DNA of 64,000 bases from Nodosilinea sp. LEGE 06152 (GCF_015207525.1 NZ_JADEWR010000004.1:62001-126000), one strand, 5' to 3'; numbered from the stretch's first letter, positions 54,354-63,222 are shown. Notes: generated from the letters alone by a model not told the origin. A program made the numbers and translations.

Positions 54354-56063
54354 ATGAGCTACCGCATGGACCGGCGTGCCTATGCCGAGACCTTTGGCCC
54401 GACGGTGGGCGATCGCCTTCGCTTGGCCGACACCGAACTCATCATTGAAGTCGAACAAGACTTCACCACCTATGGGGACGAGGTGAAATTTGGCGGCGGC
54501 AAGGTCATCCGCGACGGTATGGGGCAGTCGCCCATCGGGCGCGACGCGGGCGCGGTGGACATGGTGATTACCAACGCCCTGATTCTCGACTGGTGGGGCA
54601 TTGTTAAAGCCGATATCGGCATCAAAGACGGCAAGATCGACACCATCGGCAAGGCGGGCAACCCCTACATTCAAGACAATGTGAATATCATTATTGGCCC
54701 CGGCACCGAGGTTGTCGCCGGGGAGGGCATGATCGTCACCGCCGGGGGCATCGACAGCCACATTCACTTCATTTGCCCCCAGCAGATCGACACTGCGATC
54801 GCCTCCGGCATTACCACCATGATCGGCGGCGGCACCGGGCCAGCGACAGGAACAAACGCCACCACCTGCACCCCAGGCGCGTGGAACATTTGGCGCATGC
54901 TGCAATCGGCAGACGCCTTCCCTATGAATCTCGGGTTTCTAGGCAAAGGCAACAGCGCCCAGCCGGAAGCCCTGGCGGAGCAGATCAAAGCGGGCGCAAT
55001 GGGTCTCAAACTGCACGAAGACTGGGGCACTACCCCCGCCACCATCGACACCTGCCTGGGCGTCGCCGACGAGTACGACGTGCAGGTGGCGATCCACACC
55101 GACACCCTCAACGAGGCGGGCTTTGTAGAAGACACGATCGCCGCCTTCAAGCACCGGGTGATTCACACCTACCACACCGAGGGAGCCGGCGGCGGCCACG
55201 CGCCCGACATCATCAAAGTCTGCGGCGAGGCCAATGTGCTGCCCTCCTCGACTAACCCCACCCGCCCCTACACCCGCAACACCCTCGACGAGCACCTCGA
55301 CATGCTGATGGTGTGCCACCATCTCAGCCCCAGCATTCCCGAAGACATTGCCTTTGCCGAGTCCCGCATTCGCCGCGAAACCATCGCTGCCGAAGACATT
55401 CTCCACGACCTGGGAGCCTTCAGTATGATCGCCAGCGACTCCCAGGCCATGGGTCGGGTGGGCGAAGTGGTGATTCGCACCTGGCAGACCGCCCACAAGA
55501 TGAAGGTGCAGCGCGGGCCGCTGACAGAGGACAGCGATCGCAACGACAACCATCGGGCCAAGCGCTACGTGGCCAAATACACCATTAACCCCGCCATCAC
55601 CCACGGCATTGCCAACCATGTGGGCTCGATCGAAGCGGGCAAGCTGGCCGATCTGTGCCTGTGGAAGCCCGCCTTCTTTGGGGTCAAGCCCGAGCTTGTG
55701 ATCAAGGGCGGCGCGATCGCCTGGGCTCAGATGGGCGACCCCAACGCCAGCATTCCTACCCCGCAGCCGGTGCATATGCGACCCATGTTTGGCAGCTTTG
55801 GGGGGGCGATCGCCGCCACCTCTTTTAGCTTTGTCTCCCAGGCCGCGATCGATTGGGGCATTCCTGAGCAGATTGGTTTAGCCAAAGCTACCGCTGCGGT
55901 GGCCAACTGTCGCAGCCTCAGCAAAGCTGATATGAAGCTCAACACCTACCAGCCCCACATGGAGGTCAACGTCGAAACCTACGAGGTGCGGGCCGACGGT
56001 CAGCTGCTCACTTGCGAACCGGCAGACGTGCTGCCCATGGCCCAGCGGTACTTTTTGTTCTAG
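54354..56063 (+). CDS. ureC: Urease subunit alpha
   Basis: 569 residues, complete. The nickel site is intact: HIHF in [14 protein letters not shown], the carbamylated Lys in [12 protein letters not shown], further His in [13 protein letters not shown] and [15 protein letters not shown], the flap Cys-His in [15 protein letters not shown], and Asp in [13 protein letters not shown]. Hydrolyses urea to ammonia and carbamate in the cytoplasm. The gene stands alone: ureA, ureB and the accessory genes ureD-G are not within 8 kb on either side, as in other cyanobacteria with scattered urease genes. Clear ribosome binding site (gaggag). No NtcA-like box was recognised upstream. Confidence 0.98.
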   Translation: MSYRMDRRAYAETFGPTVGDRLRLADTELIIEVEQDFTTYGDEVKFGGGKVIRDGMGQSPIGRDAGAVDMVITNALILDWWGIVKADIGIKDGKIDTIGKAGNPYIQDNVNIIIGPGTEVVAGEGMIVTAGGIDSHIHFICPQQIDTAIASGITTMIGGGTGPATGTNATTCTPGAWNIWRMLQSADAFPMNLGFLGKGNSAQPEALAEQIKAGAMGLKLHEDWGTTPATIDTCLGVADEYDVQVAIHTDTLNEAGFVEDTIAAFKHRVIHTYHTEGAGGGHAPDIIKVCGEANVLPSSTNPTRPYTRNTLDEHLDMLMVCHHLSPSIPEDIAFAESRIRRETIAAEDILHDLGAFSMIASDSQAMGRVGEVVIRTWQTAHKMKVQRGPLTEDSDRNDNHRAKRYVAKYTINPAITHGIANHVGSIEAGKLADLCLWKPAFFGVKPELVIKGGAIAWAQMGDPNASIPTPQPVHMRPMFGSFGGAIAATSFSFVSQAAIDWGIPEQIGLAKATAAVANCRSLSKADMKLNTYQPHMEVNVETYEVRADGQLLTCEPADVLPMAQRYFLF

Positions 56064-56112
56064 CAGCGTCCTGGGTACGTAAGCGCTCCACAACGGCACC
56101 GCTGACTGTAGC

Positions 56113-56118
56113 TATAAT
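56113..56118 (+). promoter_or_regulatory. Minus-10 element of the upstream RNA candidate
   Basis: Perfect TATAAT with a ctgactgtagc stretch before it; the start of transcription would be near 56125, immediately before the paired region. Confidence 0.55.
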
Positions 56119-56123
56119 GAATC

Positions 56124-56320
56124 AGAGACTACCAAACGCCTGTTCAGGCGCGTTTTGGATTGGGCTCAGCACCAATTAGAGAACGTCAGGCGGTTTGACT
56201 AAGGCGTAAAGCCTAGGGATAAGCCAGGTAAAGTTCTCGGCTGGGTAGCTAGTCTGGTCGCATAGTCAAACCTAAACAGTCGCCCCTAGCAATGCGTAGG
56301 TTCCCGGAGGCGACAATAAT
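56124..56320 (+). ncRNA. Unidentified structured RNA candidate
   Basis: About 195 bases with dense pairing potential and no coding content. Local hairpin acgcctg/caggcgcgt (56135-56153); long-range perfect 10-bp pair ggtttgacta (56192-56201) with tagtcaaacc (56263-56272); a second pair gagaac (56179-56184) with gttctc (56233-56238), which crosses the first and so gives either a pseudoknot or alternative folds; and a 3' hairpin gtcgcc..ggcgac (56279-56314). A TATAAT box stands just upstream. It does not match tmRNA, RNase P RNA, SRP RNA or common riboswitches by sequence; 6S RNA cannot be excluded. No clear terminator follows before Yfr1. Confidence 0.5.
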
Positions 56321-56384
56321 TTGCAGCTACCATAAATTTGTTGCGAATGTCATCAAGCGGTGGCAGATTTTCAAGTGTCCACAG

Positions 56385-56390
56385 TACAAT
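56385..56390 (+). promoter_or_regulatory. Minus-10 element of Yfr1
   Basis: TACAAT, 7 bases before the first stem of Yfr1, with tggcag at the minus-35 distance. Confidence 0.65.
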
Positions 56391-56396
56391 AGAGTA

Positions 56397-56470
56397 AAGC
56401 GGAGACGTAAAGTTTCCGTTCACTCCTCACACCACACCCCGCCCAGGCCATTGGTCTGGGCGGTTTCTTA
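56397..56470 (+). ncRNA. yfr1: Small regulatory RNA Yfr1
   Basis: Matches the published Yfr1 architecture: a 5' stem cggagac/gtttccg (56400-56406, 56412-56418) around gtaaa, the single-stranded ultra-conserved motif ACTCCTCACACCAC (56422-56435), and a 3' terminator stem ccgcccag/ctgggcgg (56439-56446, 56456-56463) followed by tttctt. It precedes trxA, a position reported for Yfr1 in several cyanobacteria. Yfr1 acts by base pairing of its CU-rich loop to mRNAs, such as those for outer-membrane porins, and is needed for stress growth in Synechococcus. Confidence 0.93.
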
Positions 56471-56638
56471 TTCAGGTTTTTACTTAAAGATCCAACCGGG
56501 GCTGAAAACCGCTGTCACAATGCCATTGCTCAAGCGGTAAGGTGTTTTGCTAACCAGATGTTGCCGAAGGACTGAGGTTTGCCGAGGGTTGGCTATGGTA
56601 AGATTGCGTGTGGTTAACAACGGCAAGGAACACTAGGC

Positions 56639-56959
56639 ATGGTAGCCGCTCAGGTAACAGATTCTACTTTTAAGCAAGAAGTTCTCGAAAGCACCGTCCC
56701 CGTACTAGTCGACTTTTGGGCTCCTTGGTGTGGCCCCTGTCGTATGGTGGCTCCTGTCGTAGAAGAAATTGCTGAGCAATACGACGGCCAAATCAAGGTT
56801 GTTAAGGTCAACACCGACGAAAACCCTAGCGTGGCTAGCCAGTACGGCATCCGCAGCATTCCCACCCTAATGATTTTCAAAGAGGGGCAGCGGGTTGACA
56901 TGGTCGTGGGCGCTGTACCCAAAACGACCCTAGCTAACACCCTCGAAAAGTATCTTTAA
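56639..56959 (+). CDS. trxA: Thioredoxin (m-type)
   Basis: 106 residues. Active site [16 protein letters not shown] with WCGPC; the Pro opposite is in [15 protein letters not shown]; a buried Asp precedes the site as usual. M-type thioredoxin, the main electron carrier from ferredoxin-thioredoxin reductase to Calvin-cycle and other targets. Ribosome binding aagga lies eight bases before the ATG. Yfr1 is encoded upstream on the same strand; terminator downstream. Confidence 0.97.
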   Translation: MVAAQVTDSTFKQEVLESTVPVLVDFWAPWCGPCRMVAPVVEEIAEQYDGQIKVVKVNTDENPSVASQYGIRSIPTLMIFKEGQRVDMVVGAVPKTTLANTLEKYL

Positions 56960-57059
56960 GCTCATCTGGCTAGTCCGTCTCAACTAAAGAACCCCAAAAA
57001 ATGTTTTGCCGGGGCTCAAGACGCTCTAGATTGGCTGACCCACAATTAATCAACCGGAG

Positions 57060-57097
57060 CCCTCTAGGAAAGCATTAGTCTCTTCCTAGAGGGTTCT
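57060..57097 (+). terminator. trxA terminator
   Basis: 11-bp stem ccctctaggaa (57060-57070) with ttcctagaggg (57083-57093), 12-base loop, then ttctt; about 100 bases after trxA. Confidence 0.8.
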
Positions 57098-57132
57098 TGC
57101 AAGGTAAGAGGCGAAATTGTCGCTAAAATAGA

Positions 57133-58224
57133 GTGCTGCCTCTATGGATACAACAGCGTATGGTTGCGCTCCCCTCAGATTTGCCCTCTAGCGTTCAGGC
57201 TGACCTAGCTACGGTGCTGGAGAAATTGCCTAACCTAGAGCATGGCAGGCTTATTCGTCAGGTGATAGAGACCATCCTGCGAATGATGGGACGAGAGGCA
57301 GACCGCCTAGACTGGAAGATTTTGAACTACGCCCTGCTCGATATGGAGCAGGGATTTCAGATTTTTTACCCCTACCGCCACATCCGCAAAATTACCATTT
57401 TTGGCTCGGCCCGTACCGGCGCTATTAGCCCCGACTACAAGCTGGCTGAACAGTTTGCCAAACAGATTACCGAGCTGGGCTTCATGGTGATGACTGGAGC
57501 CGGGGGAGGCATTATGGAGGCGGGTAATGCTGGAGCAGGCTCTGAGCACTCCTTTGGGCTCAACATTCAGCTGCCCTTTGAGCAGGGGGCAAACCCGATT
57601 ATGTCGGGCGACCCTAAGCTGATTAACTTTAAGTACTTCTTTACCCGCAAGCTCTTCTTTTTGCGTGAAAGCGATGCTCTGGTGCTGTTTCCAGGTGGCT
57701 TTGGCACTCAGGATGAGGCCTTTGAGTCGCTTACGCTGATTCAAACGGGTAAGGCTGACCCCATGCCCGTCGTGCTGGTTGATCACCCCGGTGGCGACTA
57801 CTGGCAGGGTTGGGATAGCTATATTCGCACCCACTTGTTAAACCGTGGGTTAATTAGCCCCGACGACCCCAGCCTTTACACCATTACGGATAACGTAGAT
57901 GACGCCTGCCACGCGATTAGCAGCTTTTACCGGGTATACCACTCCTGCCGTTATGCGGGCGATCGCTTGATTATCCGGCTCAAATGCGACCTGAGCGATG
58001 GCGCTGTTGCCCTGCTCAACGACGAATTTGGCGATATCTTAGCCAAGGGCAGCATTGAGAAATCTGCGGCTCTACCCGAAGAGCACAGTGACGAAACCAC
58101 CCCTCTGCCCCGGCTGGTGATGCATTTTAACCATCGCGACTTTGGCAAACTGCACCAGTTTATCTGGCGGCTCAACGACCTAGGCGATCATCAACCCGAG
58201 GCCCAGCACCCGGAGCAGAAGTAA
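57133..58224 (+). CDS. LOG family protein (TIGR00730-like)
   Basis: 363 residues, longer than plant LOG proteins of about 200. The Rossmann-like core has the phosphoribohydrolase motifs GAGGGIMEAGNAGA and PGGFGTQDEAFESL (PGGxGTxxE), with the conserved Arg/Lys in the preceding FFTRKLFFLRE segment. N-terminal helical extension of about 90 residues and a C-terminal extension of about 90. LOG enzymes remove ribose-5-phosphate from nucleoside monophosphates and free cytokinin-like bases; bacterial members are also misannotated as lysine decarboxylase. Role in cyanobacteria unclear. The glsA gene follows nine bases later. Confidence 0.88.
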   Translation: MLPLWIQQRMVALPSDLPSSVQADLATVLEKLPNLEHGRLIRQVIETILRMMGREADRLDWKILNYALLDMEQGFQIFYPYRHIRKITIFGSARTGAISPDYKLAEQFAKQITELGFMVMTGAGGGIMEAGNAGAGSEHSFGLNIQLPFEQGANPIMSGDPKLINFKYFFTRKLFFLRESDALVLFPGGFGTQDEAFESLTLIQTGKADPMPVVLVDHPGGDYWQGWDSYIRTHLLNRGLISPDDPSLYTITDNVDDACHAISSFYRVYHSCRYAGDRLIIRLKCDLSDGAVALLNDEFGDILAKGSIEKSAALPEEHSDETTPLPRLVMHFNHRDFGKLHQFIWRLNDLGDHQPEAQHPEQK

Positions 58225-58233
58225 TTAACCCCT

Positions 58234-59193
58234 ATGCCTCAGGTTCAAGCTTTTCTAGAGCAGCTCTACCACGAGTTCAAAGGACTCTCCGACGGTAAGG
58301 TGGCGTCCTACATTCCTGAGCTGGCGCGGGCCAACCCCGACTGGTTTGGCATTAGCTTAGTTACCCTCGACGGGCGCAGCTTTGAGGTGGGCGACGCGGC
58401 CCAAAAGTTTACCATTCAGTCAATTTCTAAGGTGTTTGTCTACGGCATGGCCCTAGAAGACTACGGCCGCGAAAAGCTGCTCAAGAAGGTGGGGGTAGAG
58501 CCGACGGGCGACCCGTTTAACTCACTTATTCGCCTCGATGAAGACTCTAAACGCCCCGATAACCCAATGGTGAATGCAGGGGCGATCGCAACCACCGGCC
58601 TGATCACCGGCAGCGACCCCGCCGAGCGGCTCAACCGCATGCTGACCATGTTTGAGCGCTACGTGGGCAGCGAAGTGTTTGTCGATGTGTCTACCTTCAT
58701 TTCAGAAAAGACAACGGGTCACCGCAATCGAGCTATGGCCCACCTGATGCTCAACTTTGGCATGATTGAGCAGCCAATTGAGGAAGCGCTCGACCTGTAC
58801 TTTCAGCAGTGTGCGGTACTGGTCACGGCCCACGACTTGGCCGTAATGGCGGCGACATTGGCCAATCAGGGCGTCAACCCCGTCACGGGGCAGCGGGCAG
58901 TTGGGGCAGAACAGGTGCGCGACATTCTCAGCGTGATGTACACCTGCGGCATGTACAACTTTGCCGGAGAGTGGGCCTTCCGAGTCGGCATTCCAGCCAA
59001 GAGCGGTGTATCGGGAGGAATTATGGCGGTGGTGCCCAATCAGGCTGGCATCGCCGTGTTTTCCCCCCTGCTCGATGATCGCGGCAACAGCGTGCGCGGG
59101 CTAAAGGTATTTGAGTCGCTCTCTCAGCAGTATGGGTTTCACCTGTTTGACCTTTCCCTAGGCCGCTGTCGCTTTACCAATAGCGATTGTTAA
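58234..59193 (+). CDS. glsA: Glutaminase A
   Basis: 319 residues, serine-dependent beta-lactamase-like glutaminase. Catalytic Ser-x-x-Lys in [16 protein letters not shown], Tyr region [20 protein letters not shown] with the conserved Asn, and C-terminal [20 protein letters not shown] are complete. Converts glutamine to glutamate and ammonia; in cyanobacteria it may adjust the Gln/Glu balance together with GS-GOGAT. Nine bases after the LOG-family gene, so probably one operon. Its stop codon abuts the end of the convergent ferritin-like gene. Confidence 0.95.
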   Translation: MPQVQAFLEQLYHEFKGLSDGKVASYIPELARANPDWFGISLVTLDGRSFEVGDAAQKFTIQSISKVFVYGMALEDYGREKLLKKVGVEPTGDPFNSLIRLDEDSKRPDNPMVNAGAIATTGLITGSDPAERLNRMLTMFERYVGSEVFVDVSTFISEKTTGHRNRAMAHLMLNFGMIEQPIEEALDLYFQQCAVLVTAHDLAVMAATLANQGVNPVTGQRAVGAEQVRDILSVMYTCGMYNFAGEWAFRVGIPAKSGVSGGIMAVVPNQAGIAVFSPLLDDRGNSVRGLKVFESLSQQYGFHLFDLSLGRCRFTNSDC

Positions 59194-59877
59194 TTACACC
59201 AGCGACAGATCGGGCTTTTGCCCCGGTTGTACCAAACTAGGTCGCTCAGCAGCCGGTTTGGTCACAAATTCCACCACTTTGCCCAGATCCTTAAACATTT
59301 TGCTTTCGATGTCGCGGCGGTAGGCGTCTACTACAGCTGTAGACCGAAAGTAGTGCAGCGCGTCGGTGAGATACCGCACGTGGCGTTCCTCATCTTTGAG
59401 CACCGATTCGATCGCAGCGCGAGTTGCGGTCAGGTGGTCAGGCAGCGCCTTAAGAATGCAGCGAAACCCACGCACCCCCAATTCTTCGGCTAGCAATACG
59501 CTGGCCAGCAGGTGGGGCAGAGGGGCCGCCGCCAGGTCATCGACCTGGTGGTAACGCCGCATGGAGGCTTCACCCACGCTTGCGAGCGACTGCTGAGCGG
59601 CTTCACCGTCTAGATCGATAAAGTAGCCCTCCCGCTCGACGGCTTTGGTAAAAATCTGGGCGTGGCGCACCTCATCGCTGATGTGGCGCTGCATTTGCTC
59701 GTCAAGCCACAGCGGAATCTCCGTCGCCTTAGCCGAGCGAATGTGGGCAACGGTGCGACTGCCCTCAGCCTCTTGCAGGGCCAGTGAGGCAAACAGGTGG
59801 GGCCGCCGTTTGGGGTTAGCGGTGCTTTGGCTGTAGTAAATAGCGCTAAAACCAATGAACAGAAGGTGCTGCAGCAT
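59194..59877 (-). CDS. Ferritin-like diiron protein
   Basis: 227 residues, helical. Two ExxH-type motifs suggest a diiron four-helix bundle: LQEAEGSRTVAHI with DEVRHAQIF, and AEELGVRGFRCIL with KDEERHVRYLTDAL. The spacing fits the ferritin-like superfamily group near tRNA hydroxylases and rubrerythrins rather than iron-storage ferritin (no long bundle for 24-mer cages). The substrate is unknown. Convergent with glsA without any gap: the two genes end on adjacent bases. A stable hairpin lies upstream at 59965-59993. Confidence 0.78.
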   Translation of the reverse strand: MLQHLLFIGFSAIYYSQSTANPKRRPHLFASLALQEAEGSRTVAHIRSAKATEIPLWLDEQMQRHISDEVRHAQIFTKAVEREGYFIDLDGEAAQQSLASVGEASMRRYHQVDDLAAAPLPHLLASVLLAEELGVRGFRCILKALPDHLTATRAAIESVLKDEERHVRYLTDALHYFRSTAVVDAYRRDIESKMFKDLGKVVEFVTKPAAERPSLVQPGQKPDLSLV

Positions 59878-59964
59878 GGCTAGGGTAGTTGAGAGTTATG
59901 GATCCTGCTAGCTATTGTAAAACTTCTGACGGTTGGTGCCGCCTGAGCTACCCTGCAAAACTTT

Positions 59965-59993
59965 CAGCCGCAGCATTTAGAATGCTGCGGCTG
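59965..59993. repeat. 13-bp hairpin between two minus-strand genes
   Basis: cagccgcagcatt (59965-59977) pairs with aatgctgcggctg (59981-59993) around a three-base loop. It could stop transcription from the 178-residue gene, but the T-run is missing. Confidence 0.6.
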
Positions 59994-60078
59994 GGCGGAT
60001 ACTTAGAAGAATAGGACCGCAACCAGCCCTATTTAGGCCTGAGCCTACGGGTCAAGCTGCTGGCTCAACACCTAACCC

Positions 60079-60615
60079 TTAAGCCAAGTCATCGTCCTCA
60101 TCCTCAATATCGGCGCTCACGGTTGCCACAGGCGATGGCGGCGGTTCAGAGGCAATTAGAGGCTCAGCTGGGGCTGGCGGACCACTTGGGGTAGGAGGCT
60201 CGACTGGGGTAGGGGCGGAAGGTGCTGGTGCTGGCGCTGGCGCAGCGACAGGTGCCAGGGGTTCTGGCGCTGGAATACCCAGCTGTTGTCGGGCCTGGGC
60301 CAGCAGGTAGGAGGTACCCGACTGCACCGTATCCAGCAGAGCCTGGCCCGTGGAGGTAATTGGCTGAGCATCGGCGGTGGAGTCTTTTTCGCTGAGGCCG
60401 ACGTACCAGGCGCGGGTACTGCGGCCCAGGCCAACGGCGGTGCGGTAAAACCACTCACCGCCCACAAAGGTGAGGCAGATGACTAGCCACAGCAAAATGC
60501 CGACTTCGCGCAGAATGTCCCAGGTGCGGGCGAGAGCTTTTTTATAGATTTCGCTGGTATCAGCTGAAAACAATAGCTGGCTAACGACGTTAGCCTGTTC
60601 TTTAATTTTGTCCAT
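60079..60615 (-). CDS. Membrane-anchored protein with Pro/Ala-rich tail
   Basis: 178 residues. One membrane segment at about 37-60 (EVGILLWLVICLTFVGGEWF), a helical linker, then from about residue 110 a tail made mostly of Pro, Ala and Ser (APAPAPAPSAPTPVEPPTP) ending in an acidic patch (DIEDEDDDLA). No domain family recognised. Tail of this kind is flexible and often spans the periplasm or binds partners. It lies upstream of the ferritin-like gene and downstream of the GT9 gene on the same strand, gaps about 200 and 105 bases. Confidence 0.75.
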   Translation of the reverse strand: MDKIKEQANVVSQLLFSADTSEIYKKALARTWDILREVGILLWLVICLTFVGGEWFYRTAVGLGRSTRAWYVGLSEKDSTADAQPITSTGQALLDTVQSGTSYLLAQARQQLGIPAPEPLAPVAAPAPAPAPSAPTPVEPPTPSGPPAPAEPLIASEPPPSPVATVSADIEDEDDDLA

Positions 60616-60720
60616 AGGTGTCAGTTCTCCAATAGCTGGGCGGGTAATGACGGCCTTGCACTTAGATAGTAGTCAGGGTCTATAGAACAGTCATGGGGCT
60701 ATAGGTAGGAGAATGCTGAG

Positions 60721-61662
60721 CTAGGCGTCTTCACTCCAGATTTTTTTGAGCACCTGGTCGGGGGTGATGTCGGCCAGAGTGCCCTCAGCAGATGTTAGGG
60801 TGACCAGACGATCGCCCTCTGGACGGCTGGGCAAGGCGGTATCGCTCTCTGAAAGCAGCCCAACTGCATAGACATTGAGGGCGATCGCCAGCCCCAGCGG
60901 ATAGCCCGCCACCCCGACCAGCAGATTGGCAGCGGCCACCATCGCCGCTGCCTGCCCCGGCGTTTCGGGTCGCAGAATCTTGAGATTGGGCACAGCGCTG
61001 GCGAGCTCAGCGGCCTGGGAGCCAGCCTCGTTGGTTTGCAGCAGGGCCAGGGGTAGGCCCGGCTGGCGCTGCTGAAAGTCTTTGAGAATGGCAATCCAGC
61101 TCTCGGTGGGGTAGGTATTACCGCTGGAGGTGGGGCCAGGAGAGACCAGGACATAGCCGTTCTCAAGCCCAGCCCCCTGACGCATCGACTCAACGGTGGT
61201 CAGGTCGCTACGGGGTACGTTCACCGAGAGGGCTGGGGGGTCGCCCGTGACATTAATCAGACTGAGCAGGTCACTACAGGAAGTCATTCCGGTGCGGCGC
61301 GGCACTGTAGCCGTGAGCAGCATATCGTTAGCAGCACCGCCATAGCCCAGGCGAGTGGGCACTCCACTGAGCCACAGCAGCAGAGCAATCGACCAGGATT
61401 GGGTGAGGGTGAGGGCCACATCAAACTCGCGATCGCGCACAATACCGAGCAGATTGGCCCAGTCAGCCGGGCTGTTGGGGGCCGCAAAGTTATAGGGCAC
61501 AACCTCGGTAACCCCCTTAGAAAGCTGATAAATCGCCGCAGCAGCAGGAGTTGCCACCACAGAAACCTCGGCGTTTTCAAAGCTATTCTTAATCTGATTG
61601 ATCACTGGAAAGAAGCTCAGCTGAGTCTCCATTTCCCCTGGAACAAGAGCCAGTACCCGCAT
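60721..61662 (-). CDS. Glycosyltransferase family 9 (heptosyltransferase-like)
   Basis: 313 residues, GT-B fold. N-lobe MRVLALVPGEMETQLSFFPV shows the start of the GT9 acceptor domain, in place of the usual IL(I/V)RLGALGD; the C-lobe starts at LENGYVLVSPGPTSSGNTYP, with YPTESWIAIL and the closing LGLAIALNVYAVGLL. The lobe order and size match family 9, which adds heptose or similar sugars to lipopolysaccharide core, but the N-terminal motif is diverged, so the sugar cannot be named. Divergent from ispD. Confidence 0.75.
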   Translation of the reverse strand: MRVLALVPGEMETQLSFFPVINQIKNSFENAEVSVVATPAAAAIYQLSKGVTEVVPYNFAAPNSPADWANLLGIVRDREFDVALTLTQSWSIALLLWLSGVPTRLGYGGAANDMLLTATVPRRTGMTSCSDLLSLINVTGDPPALSVNVPRSDLTTVESMRQGAGLENGYVLVSPGPTSSGNTYPTESWIAILKDFQQRQPGLPLALLQTNEAGSQAAELASAVPNLKILRPETPGQAAAMVAAANLLVGVAGYPLGLAIALNVYAVGLLSESDTALPSRPEGDRLVTLTSAEGTLADITPDQVLKKIWSEDA

Positions 61663-61799
61663 ACATTACGTCCATGCCTGTTCGCAAGCTATTGTAGTGG
61701 AACCTGGTCAAGGTTTAAGGGATATCTGGCCGACAAAATGCATTAAATTTCACCAAAGGGGATAATTTATCCTCAATTTCCCTTAGCGCCACTACCCCT

Positions 61800-62492
61800 A
61801 TGACACCTGTTCATCTGCTCATCCCCGCCGCTGGCAGCGGTCGCCGCATGGGGGCCGATCGCAACAAGGTTTTGCTAGAGCTGCTGGGGCAACCCATTAT
61901 CGCCTGGACGCTCCAGGCCGCTGACCAGGCCGAAGCCGTCGTTTGGATTGGGCTAATCTGTCAGGCGAGCGATCGCCCCGTCCTAGCCGCCATTGCTGAG
62001 GCGCTGCACCTGGCCAAACCCGTTCACCTGATTACCGGCGGCGACACCCGGCAGCAGTCGGTCTACAACGGCCTGCAAAGCCTGCCAACCGAGGCCACTC
62101 GGGTCCTCATCCACGATGGTGCGCGCTGCCTGGCTACCTCAGACCTGTTCAACCGCTGTGCTGCGGCCCTAGACACTTGCCCTGGCCTGGTAGCGGCAGT
62201 GCCGGTCAAAGACACCATCAAAGTGGTCGACGCCGACCAGCGCATTGAGGCCACCCCCGATCGCCAGCGCCTCTGGGCTGCCCAAACCCCCCAGGGCTTT
62301 GATGTCGCCCTCCTTAAGCAGTGTCACCGCCAGGGCCTTGACCTGGGCTGGAGCGTCACCGACGATGCCGCTCTGTTTGAAAAGAGTGATCTGCCGGTGC
62401 AGGTGGTACCGGGCGAGGAAACCAACTTGAAAGTAACGACGCCTGTAGATCTGGCGATCGCAGAATTTATACTAAAGCAGCGCCTGGGCTAG
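61800..62492 (+). CDS. ispD: 2-C-methyl-D-erythritol 4-phosphate cytidylyltransferase
   Basis: 230 residues, nucleotidyltransferase fold. CTP-binding loop IPAAGSGRRMGADRNKVLLE with the Gly-rich G-x-G-x-R-M and Lys, the ribose-binding GGDTRQQSVYNGLQSL, the Asp in VLIHDGARCLA, the VPVKDTIKVV block and TPQGFDVALLK with the C-terminal DDAALFE. Third step of the MEP isoprenoid pathway, which feeds carotenoids, chlorophyll phytol and undecaprenyl lipids in cyanobacteria. Its stop codon lies at the centre of a perfect 26-bp palindrome. Confidence 0.96.
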   Translation: MTPVHLLIPAAGSGRRMGADRNKVLLELLGQPIIAWTLQAADQAEAVVWIGLICQASDRPVLAAIAEALHLAKPVHLITGGDTRQQSVYNGLQSLPTEATRVLIHDGARCLATSDLFNRCAAALDTCPGLVAAVPVKDTIKVVDADQRIEATPDRQRLWAAQTPQGFDVALLKQCHRQGLDLGWSVTDDAALFEKSDLPVQVVPGEETNLKVTTPVDLAIAEFILKQRLG

Positions 62493-62503
62493 CCCAGGCG
62501 CTG
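62478..62503. repeat. 26-bp perfect palindrome over the ispD stop
   Basis: cagcgcctgggct is followed at once by its exact complement agcccaggcgctg, centred on the TAG of ispD. Single-stranded it forms a tight hairpin with no loop beyond the turn; as double-stranded DNA it could bind a dimer. It may act in termination, since the ispD message otherwise lacks a T-run terminator. Confidence 0.8.
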
Positions 62504-62571
62504 CGGAAATAATGCTTTGAAAGCTGTAGCCGCTGATTCTTGGGTCATCAGCGGCGAGTTGACGGCAGCCC

Positions 62572-62703
62572 CTAGAGGTCGCCGCCGCGCAAAAATAGCA
62601 GAAACACAATCATCGGCCCGGCAATGACAATCATGCCGAGCATAGTCAACTGGGCAATTAGCTCAAAGTTAATATTGCTCAAAAAACTGCTCAGAAAGCT
62701 CAT
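62572..62703 (-). CDS. psb30: Photosystem II protein Psb30 (Ycf12)
   Basis: 43 residues from ATG 62703, with gggaggg before it at a good distance; an in-frame extension to 62784 is not part of the family. Sequence MSFLSSFLSNINFELIAQLT then a single membrane segment MLGMIVIAGPMIVFLLFLRG and the GGDL end that matches the Ycf12 pattern (E-x-I-x-Q-L-T, V-I-x-G-P). Psb30 is a peripheral single-helix subunit near cytochrome b559 that stabilises the photosystem II dimer. Seven or so extra N-terminal residues are present compared with many homologues. Confidence 0.93.
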   Translation of the reverse strand: MSFLSSFLSNINFELIAQLTMLGMIVIAGPMIVFLLFLRGGDL

Positions 62704-62863
62704 GAAACCCTCCCAACACAAGGCGACTGGACTAGAATAAAGCTTGCTTTCGGAGCTTATTTTACCCGCTAATGCGGCACCCATTTTAGATAACTTAACA
62801 AAATTCTAAGGCAGCGCTGGCTGACCTGGGCAAATTGGGCCAGAGAGGGCCAGAGGAGAACGA

Positions 62864-63220
62864 ATGGCCACCTGGCAATGTGTCAAATCCTGCGGAGCAT
62901 GCTGCTTTCTAGCTCCCGATGAGCGTCCCGACCTAGAGTCGTACCTCGACCCCGACCAGCTAGCCTTATACATCAGCATGGTGGGCGCAGACGGCTGGTG
63001 CGTCCACTACGACAAGGGCGATCGCCTGTGCACCATCTATCCCGATCGCCCTGACTTTTGCCGAGTCACCTTTAGCACCTTCGAAACCATGTTTGGCGTC
63101 GCCAGCGATGAGCTAGACGACTTCGCCATCGACTGCTGCCAAGAGCACATTGCCGATATCTACGGTGACGAGAGCCCTGAGATGGAGCGGTTTAACCAGG
63201 CGGTTGGGGTAGGTGAGTAG
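62864..63220 (+). CDS. YkgJ family cysteine-cluster protein
   Basis: 118 residues. CxxxCGxCC at the start (CVKSCGACC), then WCVHYDKGDRLCTIYPDRPDFCRVTF, and late CC (IDCCQEHI): the eight-plus-cysteine pattern of YkgJ proteins, annotated as zinc- or iron-chelating. Cytoplasmic. The cofactor, likely an iron-sulphur cluster or Zn, is not settled by sequence. Good start at ATG 62864 with agagg ahead. Followed by a low-complexity G-rich tract. Confidence 0.88.
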   Translation: MATWQCVKSCGACCFLAPDERPDLESYLDPDQLALYISMVGADGWCVHYDKGDRLCTIYPDRPDFCRVTFSTFETMFGVASDELDDFAIDCCQEHIADIYGDESPEMERFNQAVGVGE

Positions 63221-63222
63221 GT

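Larger units (their letters stand above)
56064..56638. other. RNA-rich intergenic region before trxA
   Basis: 575 bases without a protein gene (an 82-codon frame at 56292-56540 has no protein character and overlaps Yfr1). It holds a promoter-led structured RNA candidate (56124-56320) and the sRNA Yfr1 (56397-56470), both listed separately. Beyond Yfr1, an ATG-distal taagat at about 56599 may be the trxA minus-10 element. Confidence 0.7.

Noticed and set aside
56292..56540. 82-codon ORF overlapping Yfr1
   Set aside because: The Yfr1 structure and motif explain the sequence; the translation is not protein-like.
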